53,708 bases of DNA from Bacillota bacterium. Its GTDB lineage: Bacteria; Bacillota_I; Bacilli_A; RF39; UBA660. This document shows, piece by piece, positions 50,790 through 53,708 of this stretch; within the stretch, counting starts at the first letter, position 1; every line of letters begins with the position of its first letter. Made by a program: the position numbers and the translations under genes. Location: NCBI GenBank assembly GCA_015059375.1, contig SVAN01000006.1:1-53708 (forward strand). Reading direction: 5' to 3'. The notes below the pieces were generated by a model. The model searched no databases. It had not been told where the DNA came from and worked only from the letters and a program-made list of their open reading frames with translations.

Positions 50790-51629
50790 TTATTGTCTTT
50801 TTTCTCTTTTTATTAATTTAGCGTGCAGCACTACTTTTTCTGTATTATTATAACAAGTAGACAAAGTTAAAACATTATCATTTGCTGATATTGATGTATT
50901 AAAATTATGAACGCTTCTATTAATTAACATTTCCGTCCAGGCTTTGAATGTATTATTGTTTGCAAAATTAACTTTAATATAATCGTTGGTTGTGGGAATT
51001 CGATAAATGCTAAATACTTGCCATAAAGTATTTTCGTTTTCAGTAGATAGCTTAACGATATGATTGTTAGTATCATTTAACCAGGAAGGTTCTAAAGTAT
51101 TTTTTAATGATCCAAACATTGTGTTGTCAATTCGGCCATGAGCATAAATAATTGTATTTTGACTTAAATTATTTATATTATTTCGGTAATCAAGAAAAAC
51201 CCATCCCGCGCTATTATAACTTTTATCAAACGAGTGATTTAAATAGTAGGCATTATCATCGCTTTGAACAAATGGGTAATTAATATTTGTGCCGCTTACT
51301 TGAATCCATCCTCGAGTACTAGAATTAATTTGTTTTAAATTAGTAAAATCAACATTAATTAAATTCATATTTATATAATCCCAGTATGGATTTGTTTTAG
51401 GAATTTCAATTTCAGGTGCAATTATTTGCGTTATATTTTCAGTGGTTTCAACAATCTGTTCGATAATGGTTATTTGTTGAACCTTTTTTATTTGGGTTGA
51501 AGTTTTCAAAGAATGAAATTTCCAAATGAGAAGATTAATAATTGAGGCAAATAAAAAAATAAAACAAAGTAATAAAATAATTAGTACAATTAAATTTTTC
51601 CATTTTAGCTTTCTTTTTTTGACCTTCAT
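50790..51629 (-). CDS. class B-like sortase
   Basis: 279 residues. A signal anchor covers about 12-37. The sortase domain (about 95-270) matches class B: TRGWIQVSGTNINYPFVQS, YYLNHSFDKSYNSAGWVFLDY, IIYAHGR (catalytic His) and LTLSTCYNN (catalytic Cys). In class B enzymes an essential Arg sits five residues before the AK of the last strand. Here that place is Lys (EKVVLHAKL). Either Lys substitutes, or the Arg is elsewhere. The divergent gene encodes a surface protein with an unusual sorting signal, its likely substrate. AGGAG lies 7 bases before ATG 51629. Confidence 0.9.
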   Translation of the reverse strand: MKVKKRKLKWKNLIVLIILLLCFIFLFASIINLLIWKFHSLKTSTQIKKVQQITIIEQIVETTENITQIIAPEIEIPKTNPYWDYINMNLINVDFTNLKQINSSTRGWIQVSGTNINYPFVQSDDNAYYLNHSFDKSYNSAGWVFLDYRNNINNLSQNTIIYAHGRIDNTMFGSLKNTLEPSWLNDTNNHIVKLSTENENTLWQVFSIYRIPTTNDYIKVNFANNNTFKAWTEMLINRSVHNFNTSISANDNVLTLSTCYNNTEKVVLHAKLIKREKRQ

Positions 51630-51651
51630 GGTAAACTCCTAAAATAATCAT

Positions 51652-51680
51652 ATCATAAAAGAATGTGAAGTTGATGACAA
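51652..51680 (-). promoter_or_regulatory. promoter of the sortase gene
   Basis: Minus-strand TTGTCA (51680-51675), 17 bases, TATGAT (51657-51652), 22 bases upstream of the start codon. Confidence 0.65.
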
Positions 51681-51701
51681 TCGTAAAAAAAACATCTAAA
51701 A

Positions 51702-51728
51702 TTAACAAAAATATGTTATTCTTATAAT
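51702..51728 (+). promoter_or_regulatory. possible promoter of the surface-protein gene
   Basis: TTAACA (51702-51707), a short 15-base spacer and a perfect TATAAT (51723-51728). The spacer is shorter than usual. Confidence 0.4.
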
Positions 51729-51745
51729 AAGAGGAGAATAATAGA

Positions 51746-53575
51746 ATGAAGACATTCAAAAAAATTGTTAATGTATTTTTATTAGTAGTTTCAATGTTTC
51801 TTATGACTGTAGATGTATTTGCAAATACCGAATTTACAGACGTAAGTACAGCTGAGGAGCTTAAGGAAGCAATTACTGCTGGGGAAAATGTTAAATTAGT
51901 AGAAAGTTTTGAGTTATCTGAAGAGATAAAGATGTCACAGCAAAATATTACTTTAGATTTAAACGGTAATACAATTACCGGAAAAGATGCTGGAAAAGTA
52001 AATTTTACGCTTTTTTATGTTTTTAAAGGTGAATTTACAGTAATAGATTCTCAAGGTAATGGCAAAATTACTTTAGAAGCCGAAAATAATCGTGGTTGGG
52101 GTTCAATGTCGGTTGTTATAGGTATAAGAGCAGGAATTGTTAACATTAAGGGAGGAAGTTTTGAACATCTTGGTGGTACTGATATGGCGTATGCAATAGA
52201 TGTTAGTTCTAATTCATATGGTGATGTAACATTAAATGTTGAAGATGGTAAATTACGTTCAACGTATACTGCGATTCGTCTTTATATGTCACCGGCGGGA
52301 ACTTGTTACGTAAATATTAAAGACGGAGATATTGATGGAAGCACAAGCGCAATATGGGCGCAAGCACCATCTGATAATGCTGGGCAAAAAGGCGAAATTA
52401 AAATTTCGGGTGGTAATATTGGTGTAATTAATACTGCTCGTAATACGGCATCTGATGTTAGTGTAGAAATTTTAGGTGGAACATTTAAAAATTTTAAAAC
52501 TGAAAATGGGGAACTTAAAATAAAAGGTGGTCACGTTGCAGGCACTTTGAACATTTTAAATGCAAATGGTGAAACAGTAACTAGTGATTCAATTGTCAGT
52601 GGCGGAACATTTACTATTTATCCCGAAGGCTATGTAGATGCAGATGCAATCGAAGCAACAATCACTAAGGAAGATGAATCGGTTTTATATGTATTTGGCC
52701 TAGAAAATGTTAAAGAAATAGTTCATTCATTAGTTAAAGGCGATGTCATTTTAGTAAATGGTGATGCTGAACTTGTTGAAGTACCAATTGGGGTTACTGT
52801 AAAAGCTAAAGACGGAAGCCAAGTTACGGCCAATGGCAAAGAAGTTACTAAAGATGGGTTAACTATTGAGTCAACAGTTAAAGTAGAAATTTCTGTTTTA
52901 GAACCAACCGAAGAAGTTAAGAAAGTGGAAGTTGGTGTCAGTAACGCTGAAGCTACTGAGGAAGTATTAAATGAGACTTTAGAATTAATCAAAAATGATG
53001 AGAATAATAAAGCCTTAGCGGATATTATTAAAAATAACCATGTTAAGATTCAAGTAAGTATTGATGTAATTGATGAAAATTCTAATGAAACAATTGATGA
53101 AAAGATTATTAAAGAAATGAAAGATTCATTCAATGATGTAACATTAGCTACTTTCTTTGACATTGATATTGAAATAACGAATGCTAAAACTGATGAAGTT
53201 CTTGGGACTGTAAGTTCACTTTCAAAAGATATTGAATTAAAAGTTTTATTGCCGGAAGCTTTACAAAATTCTAGTGATAACGTAACAAGAACATACTATA
53301 TAATTCGTCGTCATGTAACAGATGATGGTGTAAAGATTGAAAAATTAGATGCAACCTTATCGGAAGACGGAAAATCATTAAGTTTTAAGTCAGCAGATTT
53401 CTCTGAATATGCAATTGCGTATAGCGATACTTTAGTAAAAGTAGAGGAAACCCCAGATACTTATGATGGATTAGGTAAGATTGCAATTTTAGGAACAATT
53501 TCACTAATCGGACTTGTAGTTTCAGCAATTTATATTAAAAAAGAAATGAATAAAAAAGTAACACCTTATAAATAG
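51746..53575 (+). CDS. wall-anchored beta-helix surface protein with non-LPXTG sorting signal
   Basis: 609 residues. A signal peptide covers about 1-27. Residues of about 30-290 form short repeating beta-strand turns (TLDLNGNTITGKDAGK, IVNIKGGSFEHLGG, EIKISGGNIGVI, VEILGGTFKNF), the pattern of a right-handed parallel beta-helix. Residues of about 300-570 contain two or three sandwich-like domains. The C-terminus has TPDTYDG, then a hydrophobic span (AILGTISLIGLVVSAIYI) and a KKEMNKK tail, the layout of a sortase substrate. TPDTYD recalls NPxTxD signals of class B-type sortases rather than LPXTG. The divergent sortase is the likely anchoring enzyme. GAGGAG lies 9 bases before ATG 51746. Ligand unknown; adhesion or glycan binding is possible. 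Confidence 0.85.
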   Translation: MKTFKKIVNVFLLVVSMFLMTVDVFANTEFTDVSTAEELKEAITAGENVKLVESFELSEEIKMSQQNITLDLNGNTITGKDAGKVNFTLFYVFKGEFTVIDSQGNGKITLEAENNRGWGSMSVVIGIRAGIVNIKGGSFEHLGGTDMAYAIDVSSNSYGDVTLNVEDGKLRSTYTAIRLYMSPAGTCYVNIKDGDIDGSTSAIWAQAPSDNAGQKGEIKISGGNIGVINTARNTASDVSVEILGGTFKNFKTENGELKIKGGHVAGTLNILNANGETVTSDSIVSGGTFTIYPEGYVDADAIEATITKEDESVLYVFGLENVKEIVHSLVKGDVILVNGDAELVEVPIGVTVKAKDGSQVTANGKEVTKDGLTIESTVKVEISVLEPTEEVKKVEVGVSNAEATEEVLNETLELIKNDENNKALADIIKNNHVKIQVSIDVIDENSNETIDEKIIKEMKDSFNDVTLATFFDIDIEITNAKTDEVLGTVSSLSKDIELKVLLPEALQNSSDNVTRTYYIIRRHVTDDGVKIEKLDATLSEDGKSLSFKSADFSEYAIAYSDTLVKVEETPDTYDGLGKIAILGTISLIGLVVSAIYIKKEMNKKVTPYK

Positions 53576-53590
53576 GTGTTATTTTTTATT
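53560..53590 (+). terminator. intrinsic terminator of the surface-protein gene
   Basis: AACACCT / AGGTGTT with a 7-base loop, then ATTTTTTATT. It includes the stop codon. Confidence 0.8.
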
Positions 53591-53600
53591 GTATGAAGAA

Positions 53601-53623
53601 AACCCCCAGATAGTCTGGGGGTT
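53601..53623. other. strong GC-rich hairpin at the right edge
   Basis: AACCCCCAGA / TCTGGGGGTT, a perfect 10-bp stem with loop TAG. This is far richer in G+C than its surroundings. On the minus strand it is followed by TTTTC, so it could terminate a transcript entering from beyond the window. A palindrome TAAAGCTTTA (53626-53635) and CTGC...GCAG (53680-53699) lie close by. No gene or known RNA was recognised from 53590 to the end. Confidence 0.6.
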
Positions 53624-53708
53624 CGGTAAAGCTTTAGCGTTGAGTTGAAAATAAAAACTCCTTCTAATATAATATTTACTGCGACCGCCAGGAAGCAGAA
53701 ATAATATT

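Noticed and set aside
53620..53708. 5S rRNA or rRNA operon end
   Set aside because: GACCGCCAGGA resembles the 3' end of 5S rRNA and TAAAGCTTTAGCG resembles an internal part. The conserved CCGAACACAG-type core and the 5' strand are absent.

Overview
The window comes from a very AT-rich, low-GC Bacillota (Firmicutes)-type genome. The likely source is an uncultured, gut-type Bacilli lineage near the RF39, Erysipelotrichia or Acholeplasma side of the tree. TGA is a real stop here: the genes ending at 4443, 37755, 45542 and 48867 all use it, and tryptophan is TGG. The genetic code is therefore the standard bacterial one, not the Mycoplasma code. Sigma-A-like promoters (TTGACA-17-TATAAT type), strong AGGAGG-like ribosome binding sites, U-tailed hairpin terminators and a T-box leader all fit Bacillota. 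The envelope genes (LTA-synthase-like enzyme, LCP protein, PBP5-type carboxypeptidase, sortase, TagO/TagGH-like proteins) show a walled Gram-positive cell. The lineage is inferred from gene content only.

Layout. 1-1.1 kb: decayed remnants of a MATE transporter and a GNAT acetyltransferase. 1.2-1.7 kb: a small unknown gene and tRNA-Gly(GCC), both on the minus strand. 1.8-6.3 kb: an overlapping envelope operon (LtaS-like sulfatase-fold enzyme, membrane-anchored unknown, LCP protein with a PASTA-like tail). 6.8-9.8 kb: a compact Suf operon (sufC, a half-length SufB/D-like protein, sufS, sufU). 9.8-13.2 kb: a T-box leader controlling an HD-domain hydrolase and valS, with its probable promoter inside the end of sufU. 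13.3-16.8 kb: a repeat protein, a DUF1292-like protein, Hsp20, a small unknown and a membrane-anchored nuclease. 16.9-22.4 kb: a ZIP metal transporter, a dockerin-bearing glucosaminidase next to a membrane-anchored cohesin protein, and an M29 aminopeptidase. 22.4-29 kb: tRNA-Glu(CTC), a secreted unknown, a heterodimeric ABC exporter and typA (minus).

29-43.7 kb is a surface-glycan locus. It holds a TagO/WecA-type initiating transferase, a polymerase/ligase-like protein fused to a TagA/WecG-type glycosyltransferase, a TagG/TagH-like ABC exporter, several glycosyltransferases, two related COG5610-like proteins (one with and one without a HAD domain), a UDP-GlcNAc 2-epimerase, a TuaH-like glycosyltransferase, and a GT2 plus GtrA flippase pair. 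Together they could build, polymerise or export, and modify a wall-linked polymer. The LCP protein upstream is the kind of enzyme that would attach it to peptidoglycan.

43.8-53.7 kb holds a YebC-family regulator, ftsY-ylxM (no ffh beside it), a GT-C-like membrane protein (minus), a Mur-ligase-family protein paired with an alpha/beta hydrolase, a D,D-carboxypeptidase, and a class B-like sortase (minus) divergent from a large beta-helix-like surface protein with a non-canonical sorting signal. The right edge holds dense hairpins of unknown nature. No CRISPR array, prophage or complete insertion sequence was seen. The most novel-looking system is the two-gene cohesin/dockerin pair, apparently used to dock a wall hydrolase to the membrane rather than to build a cellulosome.
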